This document shows, piece after piece, positions 6,838-15,147 of a stretch of 64,000 nucleotides of DNA (the stretch's first letter is position 1; every line of letters begins with the position of its first letter). A model generated the notes under the pieces. That model saw only the letters and a list, made by a program, of their open reading frames with translations, made no database searches and had not been told where the DNA came from. A program made the position numbers and the translations under genes. The DNA lies in NCBI GenBank assembly GCA_024402565.1, contig JAKSTM010000005.1, positions 1 through 64,000 of the forward strand. Reading direction: 5' to 3'. The stretch comes from Treponema sp. (GTDB lineage: Bacteria > Spirochaetota > Spirochaetia > Treponematales > Treponemataceae).

Positions 6838-8913
6838 TTATACAGTAAATGTTCCAATCTGACCGCTGACGCGCTGGATGGAATCATCAACATCGTGAGA
6901 AATGTCTTTGAGCATTTCTCCGCCATTCTTAATCTTATTAAGATCGGATGTCATTTCATCAACTGAAGATTTCGATTTTTCAGTTGCGTCTGAAAGATTC
7001 TGTACGATATTAATAATCTTATCTGTATGTACAGACATGGCTGATGAAGCATTCTGAACCTGACTTGCAGAAGATTCCATTTTTGAAAGGCACTGACTAA
7101 CTGTGCCTGACGAAGCCTGCTGAATGCTCATAGCTTCTCTAATTGATTTTACTGCAGTGTCAGTTTCTGTAATACGCTGGAGAACGTCACCGAATACAAG
7201 CATAGAAGCTTCACTTGAACCTACAACAGCCTGAATTGAATCGCGGATTCTTACAAGCTGGTCACCGATTTTCTTTGATTCTTCGGTAGATGTTTCTGAA
7301 AGCTTACGGATTTCATCGGCAACAACCGAGAATCCTTTACCAGCATCTCCGGCATGAGCGGCTTCAATGGCAGCATTCATAGCAAGAAGATTTGTCTGTT
7401 CAGCGATTGAAGCAATTGCAGCGTTGGCTTCTGAAAGCATCTGTGAATCATTTTCGATAACCTTAACTTTTTCGTTTACCTCATTCTGAGTCTGACTACC
7501 CTTCTGAGTAATAGAAATAAGTTCATCAAAAGACGCATTCATGTTTGCTACAAGACTGTTTACAGACTGAATATTCTGAAGCATCTGATCAATTGATGAT
7601 GAAGATTCTGAAACTGCAGAATTCTGACTCTGAACAAGAGTTGTAAGTTCACCCATTGTATCTTTAATGGAAGAAATTGCAGAAACTGTATCTTCTACAC
7701 TTCTAAACTGAGAACTGATCTGTTCCTGAACCTGCGAAATATCTTTAGAAATATGAACTACATTATCAAGAGTAGATGCTGTAACTTCTGTAAGACTTTT
7801 TCCCGCATCATTAAGAACACTTTCTGAAGCTTTCATATTTCCTACAATATCTTTAAGTTTGCTGATAAAACCATTGAAACCTTCTGCTAGTTTTCCAATT
7901 TCATCCTTTCCTTTTGTTGGAATTGTTTTATTCAGATCAGCATTTCCGTCTGCAATGGCTTTCCCATATTCATCAATATATTTAAGAACCATATTAAGGC
8001 GTTTGATAATTCTCTGGATGAAAATCGTGAACAGAGCAAGGAATACAAGAACCAGAACAAGAATACCTGAAGCAACAACATAAGCTTCATTATTGCTATA
8101 GCCGGCCTTCGGATAGAAAAGGAGGATATTCCATCCAATTGAAGGAATTGGAGTAACAATATAGTTTCCATCATGTCCCTGGAAATATGTACTGTCAGTC
8201 TTGTTGCGCTTACTAAAATCAATATCTGTAATGATTTCAGAAATATCAGTTTTATCTTCAATAAGTTTCTGTTCCAAAGCACCTGTGATTTCAAGAGAAT
8301 CATTAAAGAAATACATAGTGCCGACTTTAGGAGCATTTTTGAAGTTTTCGCTTATAAAATCTGACAGAGGAATTCCTGTTCCTGCTATACCAATAGCCTG
8401 TCCATTTTTATTGCGAACAACGGCATTTACCCACATCAATGTTTTTCCAAGATCCGGATTATAATTGATGTTAAAGTTATAAACAGGAGTTTCGTTCAAT
8501 GTCATCTTATACCAGTACTGAGCAGGATCTTCTGGATCAACTACATAAGCGAATTCCATATCAGAATAAAATTCTTTATCTGTTGTATTAATCCAGAAAA
8601 TGCTTTTACTGCGGAATGAATTCTGGTAACTGGCATATTCTTCCATAGCAGCTTTTCTGTAATCAGGATTATCAGGGGACTCCATAAACTTTACGATAGT
8701 CGGGGAATTAACCATCTGAAGAGAAAGCTGAATTTCGCTGTTCAAACTGTTCTGAAATTCAAGCTGCTGCTTGATGGAATTAGTTTCAAGAAAAGTTTTT
8801 GAAGCTTCTGTGAAATTCTTTTTTGAAAGAATTTTAACTGTGAGATTTGTAAATAAAAGTGTGATAAAGATACAAATCCCGGAAAAGGTAAACATTTTTG
8901 CTTTTAATTTCAT
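6838..8913 (-). CDS. Methyl-accepting chemotaxis protein (Cache-type sensor)
   Basis: A 691-residue chemoreceptor. An N-terminal membrane segment (about residues 7-30) leads into a periplasmic Cache-like domain of about 250 residues, a second membrane segment ([12 protein letters not shown]), a HAMP region and a long coiled-coil signalling domain. The hairpin tip reads [18 protein letters not shown]. The start at the ATG (8913) is chosen over an upstream TTG. It is convergent with the radical SAM gene, three bases apart. Ligand unknown; Cache domains often bind amino acids or other small metabolites. Confidence 0.93.
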   Translation of the reverse strand: MKLKAKMFTFSGICIFITLLFTNLTVKILSKKNFTEASKTFLETNSIKQQLEFQNSLNSEIQLSLQMVNSPTIVKFMESPDNPDYRKAAMEEYASYQNSFRSKSIFWINTTDKEFYSDMEFAYVVDPEDPAQYWYKMTLNETPVYNFNINYNPDLGKTLMWVNAVVRNKNGQAIGIAGTGIPLSDFISENFKNAPKVGTMYFFNDSLEITGALEQKLIEDKTDISEIITDIDFSKRNKTDSTYFQGHDGNYIVTPIPSIGWNILLFYPKAGYSNNEAYVVASGILVLVLVFLALFTIFIQRIIKRLNMVLKYIDEYGKAIADGNADLNKTIPTKGKDEIGKLAEGFNGFISKLKDIVGNMKASESVLNDAGKSLTEVTASTLDNVVHISKDISQVQEQISSQFRSVEDTVSAISSIKDTMGELTTLVQSQNSAVSESSSSIDQMLQNIQSVNSLVANMNASFDELISITQKGSQTQNEVNEKVKVIENDSQMLSEANAAIASIAEQTNLLAMNAAIEAAHAGDAGKGFSVVADEIRKLSETSTEESKKIGDQLVRIRDSIQAVVGSSEASMLVFGDVLQRITETDTAVKSIREAMSIQQASSGTVSQCLSKMESSASQVQNASSAMSVHTDKIINIVQNLSDATEKSKSSVDEMTSDLNKIKNGGEMLKDISHDVDDSIQRVSGQIGTFTV

Positions 8914-8921
8914 AACTTTCA

Positions 8922-8949
8922 ATTGTAAAGCAAAAAATCGAAATGTCAA
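8922..8949 (-). promoter_or_regulatory. Promoter of the chemoreceptor gene, nearly leaderless
   Basis: On the minus strand: TTGACA (8949-8944), 16-bp spacer, TACAAT (8927-8922), then eight bases to the ATG at 8913. Transcription would begin at or within about two bases of the start codon. Confidence 0.65.
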
Positions 8950-8980
8950 ATATCTCTAATCAGCTGATAAAAATTCCAAT

Positions 8981-9005
8981 AAAAAAGCTGCCTGAAAAAG
9001 GCAGC
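8981..9005 (-). terminator. Intrinsic terminator of argD
   Basis: On the minus strand: GCTGCC / GGCAGC stem with a seven-base loop followed by six T. It lies 34 bp beyond the argD stop and upstream of the chemoreceptor promoter. Confidence 0.85.
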
Positions 9006-9038
9006 CTTTTGTGTTTACTTATCCGATATGTTTTAATC

Positions 9039-10211
9039 TTATTTGCAGAATTCAGAAAGAACTTTTTTGAAAATCTCAAGTCCTTCATCAATTTCTTTCC
9101 AGCTGATGTTGAGAGGTGGAAGGAAACGTACAACGTTTTTTCCGGCAGTTGTTGTACAAAGTCCTTCATCAAGAGCTTTTACTTCAATGTCGAAAGGTTT
9201 TACAGATTCATCAATCTGAACACCTACCATAAGTCCCTTTCCGCGAACATCCTTAACAATAGGGAATCCCCAGCTCTTGATGATTTCGCGCATATAGTCA
9301 CCTTTGTTTACAACGTCACGGAGGAAACCTTCTTCTGTGAGTGTGTCGATTACTACATTACCTGCTGCACATGCCAGAGGGTTTCCGGCAAATGTTGACT
9401 GATGGTCACCGGCAACAAATACACCATTTGCTTTTCCGCGGAACAGCATTGCTCCCATTGGAACACCGCCTGCAATTCCCTTTGCAAGAGTTACAACTTC
9501 CGGTTCGAAACCAAGAGCATCACTTGCAAGGAAAGTTCCTGTACGTCCGATACCTGTCTGTACTTCGTCGGCCATAACGATGGCACCGGCTTTTCTTGCA
9601 GCCTCAGCGGCTGCCTTTGCCCATTCAGGGTCGATAAGATTTACTCCGCCTTCTCCCTGAATACATTCAATAAAGAGTGCTGCAGTTGTATCGTCGAAAG
9701 CTGTTGCAAGACAGTCGAAGTCGTTAGGTTTGATTGTTTTGAATCCGTCAAGATATGGAGCAAAACATTCAGGGTGGAACTTGTCCTGTCCTGTTGCGGT
9801 CAGTGTTGCAAGAGTTCTTCCGTGGAAACTTGATTCCAGAGTAACGATTGTCTTGCGTTTTTCACCGCCGTTCAGCTGACCGTATTTGCGGGCCAGTTTG
9901 ATTGCAGCTTCATTTGCTTCTGCCCCTGAGTTTCCGAAGTATCCGCCTTCGAAACCTGTAACAAAAAGCAGTTTGTTTGCAAACTCAAGTCCTACATCAG
10001 AGAAGTAGTAGTTTGAAATATGAATCTGGTTTGCAGCCTGTTTTGCCAGGGCTTTTACAAGAGGCTTGTAATTGTGTCCCAGACAGTTCACGCCGATACC
10101 TGATACAAAGTCGATATATTTTCTGCCGTCAGCAGAATACATTGTAGAACCTTTGCCTTTTACGAAAGTAAGGTCAAAAGATCCGTAGTTATTTACAATA
10201 AGTTTTTCCAT
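9039..10211 (-). CDS. argD: Acetylornithine aminotransferase family protein
   Basis: A 390-residue class III PLP-dependent aminotransferase. The F-G-N-S-G-A-E-A-N-E-A-A-I-K-L-A-R segment, S-F-H-G-R-T-L-A-T, the D-E-V-Q-T-G-I-G-R-T-G motif and the PLP lysine in T-L-A-K-G-I-A-G-G-V-P are all present and fit ArgD, which makes N-acetylornithine in arginine synthesis. Related ornithine or succinylornithine aminotransferases look alike, and no arg neighbours confirm it. A TATACT box with TTGAAT 17 bp upstream sits seven bases before the ATG. Confidence 0.88.
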   Translation of the reverse strand: MEKLIVNNYGSFDLTFVKGKGSTMYSADGRKYIDFVSGIGVNCLGHNYKPLVKALAKQAANQIHISNYYFSDVGLEFANKLLFVTGFEGGYFGNSGAEANEAAIKLARKYGQLNGGEKRKTIVTLESSFHGRTLATLTATGQDKFHPECFAPYLDGFKTIKPNDFDCLATAFDDTTAALFIECIQGEGGVNLIDPEWAKAAAEAARKAGAIVMADEVQTGIGRTGTFLASDALGFEPEVVTLAKGIAGGVPMGAMLFRGKANGVFVAGDHQSTFAGNPLACAAGNVVIDTLTEEGFLRDVVNKGDYMREIIKSWGFPIVKDVRGKGLMVGVQIDESVKPFDIEVKALDEGLCTTTAGKNVVRFLPPLNISWKEIDEGLEIFKKVLSEFCK

Positions 10212-10218
10212 AAGTCAC

Positions 10219-10247
10219 AGTATAGTTAATAGAAAGACAGAATTCAA
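10219..10247 (-). promoter_or_regulatory. argD promoter, probably leaderless
   Basis: Minus strand: TTGAAT (10247-10242), 17-bp spacer, TATACT (10224-10219), then seven bases to the ATG at 10211. No Shine-Dalgarno sequence can fit in between. Confidence 0.65.
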
Positions 10248-10315
10248 TTAAAGCGCTGCTTAAAAAAAATGTACAAATAAATCAAATATATTTTATTTGA
10301 TTAGTTATGGTCTCT

Positions 10316-10455
10316 AAAAAACTTACTCCCGTTCACAATCACGGCCAACCAGGAACGCTCGCTGACGTCGCTAAGTTGCAGCCCGGCAAGGAAACTATCA
10401 AGCCGGGCTGCAGACTTTCCTGGTGGCACGTGTTGTTCCCTTGCGTAAGTTTTTT
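10316..10455. repeat. Large nested palindrome A (140 bp)
   Basis: Perfect outer arms AAAAAACTTAC / GTAAGTTTTTT, middle arms CCAGGAA / TTCCTGG (10349, 10417) and a G/C-rich core GCAGCCCGGC / GCCGGGCTGC (10378-10387, 10402-10411) around a 14-base loop. It lies between the divergent argD and hisG promoters. It has no convincing coding capacity. It could be a miniature mobile element, a structured RNA or a cruciform-forming site. Confidence 0.75.
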
Positions 10456-10461
10456 ACAAGC

Positions 10462-10663
10462 AGGATTAAATCAAATAAATAAATTTGTTTTAATGAATTA
10501 CAGAAAGGAACAAGATGGGTGTGCAGGGCACTTTGAGCGTGGCTCTATAGTTTCCTATACGCGCTCAACGTGCAGCGACGCTAGCGAGCGGCCTGCAACA
10601 CCCATCATTGTGACTGGTAGTAATTCATTAACGCATATAAACAAATGTATTTGATTTAATCCT
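10462..10663. repeat. Large nested palindrome B (202 bp)
   Basis: Outer arms of 16 perfect bases (from AGGATTAAATC), next arms TAATGAATTAC / GTAATTCATTA (10491, 10620), next GATGGGTGT-GCAGG with CCTGC-ACACCCATC (10514, 10592), then TTGAGCG / CGCTCAA (10533, 10562) and a central CGCTAGCG. AAATCAAATA, part of its outer arm, also occurs left of palindrome A near 10279, so A and B may belong to one family or composite element. Confidence 0.75.
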
Positions 10664-10678
10664 ACCTTTTATAAAGAT

Positions 10679-10706
10679 TGTTTTCATTCCTTCTTTCTAT
10701 TATACT
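10679..10706 (+). promoter_or_regulatory. Candidate hisG promoter
   Basis: TTGTTT, 16-bp spacer and TATACT (10701-10706), about 44 bp before the hisG ATG. It lies just right of palindrome B. AAGGAG sits at a good distance before the ATG, so this gene has a normal leader. Confidence 0.5.
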
Positions 10707-10749
10707 TATTTCATTATTATAAAATTGGTGACACTATAAGGAGACAAAA

Positions 10750-11619
10750 ATGGACCAGTTAAAAATTCTGCTGGCTAAAGGCCGCATCTACGAATCAGTT
10801 TACGAACTTTTGAATGACGTAGGTATTACAATCCATCTTCCTGACAGAACTTACTTTCCGACAACAAACCAGAAAGACCTGGCATTCCAGGTAGTTAAAC
10901 CACAGATTACAAGTGCACTCCTTGCTCAGAATAAAGCTGACGTTGGATTCAGCGGAAAAGACTGGGTTTACGAAAACGGAGTTCAGAACAAAGTTGTAGA
11001 AATCATGGACCTGGGATTCGACCCTGTACGCATTGTTGCAGCTGTTCCTGAAACAGTTGATTTTGACGCACTTCTTAAAAAGCCTGTAACAATTGCAACA
11101 GAATACCAGAACCTTTCAAAGAACTGGATCAAAGAAAAGAAAGTTGACGGAACAATTTTCCGTACATGGGGAACATCAGAAGGTTTCGTTCGTGATGATC
11201 CGGATTCAGAAGCACAGATCCTTATCGACAATACATCAACAGGTTCATCACTTAGAGCAAACCGCCTTAAGATCTGCGACACACTCATGACTTCTTCTAC
11301 TCGCATGTACGCTTCAAAAGAAGCCATGAAAGACCCTGCAAAAAAACAGAAGATCATGGAACTGAAAATGCTCTTTGAAGCAGTTCTCGCAGCCCGCGAC
11401 AAGGTTATGCTTGAAATGAACGTTTCAAAGAAAAACTTCGAAAAACTGGTTGCTGCAATTCCAAGCATGAAGAGCCCTACAGTTTCACCTCTCTACGGTG
11501 ACGACGGCTACGCAATCAAGATCGCAGTAAAGAAAGGCGAAGTACCAACTCTCCTTCCAAAACTCCGCGAACTTGGCGCAACAGACATTCTGGAATACGC
11601 ACTCAGAAAAGTAATGTAG
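10750..11619 (+). CDS. hisG: ATP phosphoribosyltransferase, long form
   Basis: A 289-residue HisG, the first enzyme of histidine synthesis (ATP + PRPP to phosphoribosyl-ATP). Its length and a C-terminal segment of about 75 residues indicate the long form, with its own ACT-like regulatory domain, so a HisZ partner is not needed. Motifs include L-A-K-G-R near residue 8 and the PRPP-binding-type segment D-N-T-S-T-G-S-S-L-R-A-N. It has its own terminator, so it is probably transcribed apart from hisB, from which a toxin-antitoxin pair separates it. Confidence 0.93.
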   Translation: MDQLKILLAKGRIYESVYELLNDVGITIHLPDRTYFPTTNQKDLAFQVVKPQITSALLAQNKADVGFSGKDWVYENGVQNKVVEIMDLGFDPVRIVAAVPETVDFDALLKKPVTIATEYQNLSKNWIKEKKVDGTIFRTWGTSEGFVRDDPDSEAQILIDNTSTGSSLRANRLKICDTLMTSSTRMYASKEAMKDPAKKQKIMELKMLFEAVLAARDKVMLEMNVSKKNFEKLVAAIPSMKSPTVSPLYGDDGYAIKIAVKKGEVPTLLPKLRELGATDILEYALRKVM

Positions 11620-11661
11620 TTTTTATTTTGTAGGGGGAAGTCTCCCCCTCGCTTCAAACGC

Positions 11662-11691
11662 AAAAGGACGGTCAGAAATGACCGTCCTTTT
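11662..11691 (+). terminator. Intrinsic terminator of hisG
   Basis: Perfect 13-pair stem AAAAGGACGGTCA / TGACCGTCCTTTT closed by a GAAA tetraloop and followed by a T-rich run. A GGGGGA/TCCCCC hairpin precedes it at 11633-11648. Confidence 0.92.
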
Positions 11692-11713
11692 CATTTTCCG
11701 CTACCCCCTCTCC

Positions 11714-11746
11714 TAAGGGGAACGCAACAAGTTGCTTATCCCCTTA
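11714..11746. repeat. Nested hairpin before the toxin-antitoxin promoter
   Basis: Outer arms TAAGGGG / CCCCTTA enclose GCAAC-AA-GTTGC. It looks like one of the short REP-like intergenic hairpins in this window. No coding capacity. Confidence 0.55.
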
Positions 11747-11763
11747 AAAACCCCCAAATAAAT

Positions 11764-11799
11764 TTGACATGACTATTATATAACCATATTATATAGTCA
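11764..11799 (+). promoter_or_regulatory. Toxin-antitoxin promoter with overlapping palindromic operator
   Basis: TTGACA (11764-11769), 17-bp spacer, TATTAT (11787-11792). An A/T-rich imperfect palindrome with ends TGACTAT / ATAGTCA spans 11770-11799, covering the spacer and -10. This is the expected place for autorepression by a Phd/YefM antitoxin with its toxin. Confidence 0.75.
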
Positions 11800-11834
11800 C
11801 ATGATAACTATATTCTCACAAAATGGAGGCAGCT

Positions 11835-12137
11835 ATGACAGCACCACTTTATGACATTAAAGCCCGATTCAGCGAATACGTAACCATGGCAGAAAACGGC
11901 GAAGTTGTTGAAATCACAAAACACGGAACCACAACCGCCGTCATCATCAGCCTGAAAATGTTCAACGAGCTCAATGATGAATATCAGGAAATGCACAAAC
12001 CAAGCTTTGTTGATGAGGTAAGGAAATGGAGGCTGAAGAACAAAGATATTCTGGATAATGAATTTGCAGATATCCTTGAAAAACAGCATCAGGAAGACAG
12101 AAAAGAATTTGATGAAAGGAGTAATTTATGGCAGTAA
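11835..12137 (+). CDS. Phd/YefM-type antitoxin
   Basis: A 100-residue protein. The N-terminal half (Y-D-I-K-A-R-F-S-E-Y-V, G-E-V-V-E-I-T-K-H-G-T-T-T-A-V-I-I-S) is the Phd/YefM DNA-binding fold; the charged C-terminal half would wrap the toxin. The ATG at 11835 is preferred over 11823 because GGAGG (11825-11829) is placed for the second ATG. It overlaps the toxin gene by 10 nt, the usual coupling. It lies between hisG and hisB. Confidence 0.88.
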   Translation: MTAPLYDIKARFSEYVTMAENGEVVEITKHGTTTAVIISLKMFNELNDEYQEMHKPSFVDEVRKWRLKNKDILDNEFADILEKQHQEDRKEFDERSNLWQ

Positions 12138-12562
12138 AAAGAATTTACTTATTGGACACAAATATTATATCTGAACTTACCAAACCCCTTCCTTCTGAAA
12201 AACTCCTGACAGAACTGGATGCCAGAGGAATGTTTTCTGCAATCAGCGCATCAGTCTGGTATGAAACACTCAGAGGAATCGAAATCCTGCCAGAAGGAAA
12301 GAAAAAGAAAGTTCTTTCTACAGAATACCTGGATTATATTCAGACCCATTTCTCTATTCTTCCATATGATGAACATTGTGCATCACTTCAGGCTGCCATC
12401 TTTGTTAGAATGAAAAACAAAGGTACTCCTGTCCCGATTGTTGACGCCCAGATAGCCGCCACTGCCCTGGCAAACAACCTGGTTCTTGTTACACGCAATG
12501 TAAAAGACTTTGAAGCTATCTGCAGTGAATTCCCGCTCCATGTGGAAAACTGGTTCGAATAA
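12128..12562 (+). CDS. PIN-domain ribonuclease toxin (VapC/FitB-like)
   Basis: A 144-residue PIN-domain protein. The four acidic residues expected for the metal-dependent RNase centre can be placed: D10 in L-L-D-T-N, E46 in W-Y-E-T-L-R-G, D106 in V-D-A-Q-I-A and D127 in V-K-D-F. VapC toxins cut tRNA or rRNA; the target here cannot be read from sequence. AAGGAG precedes the ATG. No terminator follows, so transcription may read into hisB 29 nt downstream. Confidence 0.87.
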   Translation: MAVKRIYLLDTNIISELTKPLPSEKLLTELDARGMFSAISASVWYETLRGIEILPEGKKKKVLSTEYLDYIQTHFSILPYDEHCASLQAAIFVRMKNKGTPVPIVDAQIAATALANNLVLVTRNVKDFEAICSEFPLHVENWFE

Positions 12563-12591
12563 TGCTAAAATAAGGTAACGGAGTTTATAAA

Positions 12592-13209
12592 ATGGCAAGA
12601 ACTGCAACAGTAGAAAGAAACACAAAAGAAACTCAGATTAAGCTTACTTTGAATCTTGATGGAAGTGGTAAATGTGATGTAAAAAATCCTATCGGATTCT
12701 TTGACCACATGCTTCAGGCATTCTGCAAACACGGAATGTTTGATTTAAGCGGAGAACTTAAAGGCGATCTGGAAGTAGACCAGCACCACTTAATAGAAGA
12801 TACAGGCATTACTCTTGGAATGGCATTTGCCAAAGCCCTTGGTGACTGCGCTGGCATTTTTCGTTCAGGCTTCTTCATCTATCCTATGGATGAAACTCTG
12901 GCTCAGGCTGCAGTTGATTTTGGCGGACGCCCTTTCCTGGTTTGCAATTCACAGCTTACAGGAATCCCTCTTGTTTCTCTTGGACAGGACGGAAAACAGG
13001 CCAGCTTCATGACTGACTGCAACGAAGACTTCTGGCAGGGATTTGTAAACGGTGCCGGCTGCAACCTTCACATTGATGTTATCCGCGGAAGAAGTGACCA
13101 CCACAAAATGGAAGCCATCTTCAAAGCCTGTGCCCGTGCCATGCGCTCGGCTACAGAAATTGATGCCCGTAGAAACGGCGCTATTCCAAGTACAAAAGGT
13201 GTTATTTAA
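12592..13209 (+). CDS. hisB: Imidazoleglycerol-phosphate dehydratase
   Basis: A 205-residue monofunctional HisB, which removes water from imidazoleglycerol phosphate in histidine synthesis. Metal-binding signatures F-F-D-H-M-L, D-Q-H-H-L-I-E-D-T-G and S-D-H-H-K-M-E-A are intact. Length fits the single-domain enzyme, without the phosphatase half found in enterics. It lies 29 bp after the toxin gene and 3 bp before an SGNH hydrolase; other his genes are not adjacent. Confidence 0.95.
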   Translation: MARTATVERNTKETQIKLTLNLDGSGKCDVKNPIGFFDHMLQAFCKHGMFDLSGELKGDLEVDQHHLIEDTGITLGMAFAKALGDCAGIFRSGFFIYPMDETLAQAAVDFGGRPFLVCNSQLTGIPLVSLGQDGKQASFMTDCNEDFWQGFVNGAGCNLHIDVIRGRSDHHKMEAIFKACARAMRSATEIDARRNGAIPSTKGVI

Positions 13210-13212
13210 GTT

Positions 13213-13914
13213 ATGGCAAAAAAGATTGCAGTATTCGGAGACAGTATTCTTAAAGGAGCCGTAACAGGATATTCTGATCATCTTTTTGATATCCTGCCGG
13301 AAAACTCCCTTACTCTGGCCCAGAAAGTACTAGGCTTTGAATTATTCAATGATTCTGTCTTCGGAAGTGTGATTTCAAAGAGTCAGCGCCGCCTGAATAA
13401 ATTCTTTGAAAAAGGTGAAAAAGCTGACATTGTAATTATTGAATCGGGTGGAAATGACTGTGACTATGACTGGGCACAGGTTGCAGCGAATCCGAAAAAT
13501 CCGGAAATCAAACCTAGAACAACACTGGAAGACTACAAACGCATTCTTTCCGAAATGGTTCAGGCTGCAAAGTCAAACGGAGCACTTCCTGTTGTAATGA
13601 CAACACCAAGTCTTGTTGCCGACCGCTGGTATAATCACATTACACGCACATTGGATGAAAACGGAAAATCAAATGTGGACTCTTTTCTTGGAGAAAATCC
13701 TATAGATAAACTTTCAAAGAATCACGAAGTCTACAATCTGAACTTAATGGAATACTGTTTCAAAAACGGTATTTTTATGATAGACATGAGAAAAGCTTTT
13801 CTTGAAACACCTGACTATAGAACATTAATGTGCCAGGACGGGATTCACCCGAATCAGGATGGATATGAATTCATGTCTGAAATTTGGGAAAAAGAACTCA
13901 AAGCAGTTTTATAA
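13213..13914 (+). CDS. SGNH/GDSL-family hydrolase
   Basis: A 233-residue single-domain hydrolase. Block I has the nucleophile S11 in V-F-G-D-S-I; block III is G-G-N-D; block V is D-G-I-H-P-N-Q-D-G-Y with the catalytic Asp and His. No signal peptide is visible, so it is probably cytoplasmic. Family members deacylate esters, including acetylated sugars, which would suit a carbohydrate-degrading organism, but the substrate is unknown. It starts three bases after hisB, suggesting co-transcription. Confidence 0.85.
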   Translation: MAKKIAVFGDSILKGAVTGYSDHLFDILPENSLTLAQKVLGFELFNDSVFGSVISKSQRRLNKFFEKGEKADIVIIESGGNDCDYDWAQVAANPKNPEIKPRTTLEDYKRILSEMVQAAKSNGALPVVMTTPSLVADRWYNHITRTLDENGKSNVDSFLGENPIDKLSKNHEVYNLNLMEYCFKNGIFMIDMRKAFLETPDYRTLMCQDGIHPNQDGYEFMSEIWEKELKAVL

Positions 13915-13949
13915 CACCTTATAACTAACTTATTACATTGGGGAATAAT

Positions 13950-15137
13950 ATGTCTTCAAACAAATTAAAATCTTCTCTTCAGATTATTGGACTTCTTTCA
14001 ATTTTTTTACTTACAAGCTGTTACTCTGTTTTTTCCGGAGTGGCCTCTGGGCGAGTTGTGGACTCCGAAAGCACTTCTACACCCAAAACAGGAATTGCTG
14101 ATGTAGACATCTATGCATACACAAATAAAGAAGATCGTGACAATGATTTTTCATCATGGAATGGAAGTGATAAATTTCATCCCAAAGCAGAATATTTTTG
14201 CCATACAAACTCTGGAAATGATGGACGTTTTACATTAAGCAGACTTATCTGGAAAACCGAAAAATCAAAATTCGGAAAAGACGCCGACTATTCAACTATA
14301 TATCTGATTTTCTTTCACGAAAACTATGGTCTGGTAAAAAGTGAAGAAAGAATTTTAATTGTTTCTGACTCTACAAGCGATTCTGTTTTCCAGGAATTAA
14401 CACGAATAAAAAAATCAACAGTTCTTAACATTAATGTTAATGATGTTGTTTCCGGACAAACAGCAAATCCTGCAGTCTCTGTAAAAATCAGCGTTCCACA
14501 AAGCACTTCCGAAAATGTATATGCCGCTCCTAAGGTTTACGAAACTACAATACTGGGACAAGGAAGAATAGAAGTTTCTTACCCTCGCTGGCAAAGCGAT
14601 GAACAGAAAAACGCAAAAATCGAAACAGAACCTGAAATTCAAATTTCATACAAAATGGCAGAAGATGAAGTAACTTGGAAGTCTTGTTACAACAGGACAA
14701 ACGAAGCAAAAGATTATGCTTTTTTTGATTCAGAAATAAACAAAGTTTCTAAAAAAATCTCGGGCGAAGAATTTGGTATAAACCTTTATGGGAAACCAAC
14801 AAAAATTGAAATTCCATCTGTTAGTGGAATCTATGGAACTGACCCTTCAAATGCAGAAAATGACGGCGTTCTTATCTCCATGAAAGCCTCACTGGACAAC
14901 GGGGAAAATTACACAGAAGATCTTGGAGAAGTTTCAACTTTTGCAAGAGATCTTGGAACCGCCGGAAATCAGGAACATGGAAATTTCCAGAATCTTGGAA
15001 ACGGTTTCTATATTTTTGACGAAAGCTACACCGGAAAATATGCAGAAATCAAAGTTCAGTTTTTTGTAAACGGAAATGCAAACGCAACTACAATATTACG
15101 TTCCGATAATAGATCTTATAACGTAAAACTTAAATAA
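13950..15137 (+). CDS. Putative lipoprotein with carboxypeptidase-regulatory-like N-terminal region
   Basis: 395 residues from the ATG; an in-frame TTG 12 nt upstream is less likely. A signal peptide ends in the lipobox L-L-T-S-C, so it should be lipid-anchored. After it comes V-A-S-G-R-V-V-D-S-E-S with P-K-T-G-I-A-D-V-D-I-Y-A-Y and later G-R-F-T-L, a pattern typical of carboxypeptidase-regulatory-like beta-sandwich domains. The rest is beta-rich with no known motif. Its immediate neighbour is a TolC-like protein, so an envelope role is likely. Confidence 0.7.
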   Translation: MSSNKLKSSLQIIGLLSIFLLTSCYSVFSGVASGRVVDSESTSTPKTGIADVDIYAYTNKEDRDNDFSSWNGSDKFHPKAEYFCHTNSGNDGRFTLSRLIWKTEKSKFGKDADYSTIYLIFFHENYGLVKSEERILIVSDSTSDSVFQELTRIKKSTVLNINVNDVVSGQTANPAVSVKISVPQSTSENVYAAPKVYETTILGQGRIEVSYPRWQSDEQKNAKIETEPEIQISYKMAEDEVTWKSCYNRTNEAKDYAFFDSEINKVSKKISGEEFGINLYGKPTKIEIPSVSGIYGTDPSNAENDGVLISMKASLDNGENYTEDLGEVSTFARDLGTAGNQEHGNFQNLGNGFYIFDESYTGKYAEIKVQFFVNGNANATTILRSDNRSYNVKLK

Positions 15138-15147
15138 GAAAAACTGT

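Noticed and set aside
10307..10654. 115-codon plus-strand frame between argD and hisG
   Set aside because: It spans both nested palindromes, has no ribosome binding site and no plausible protein features.
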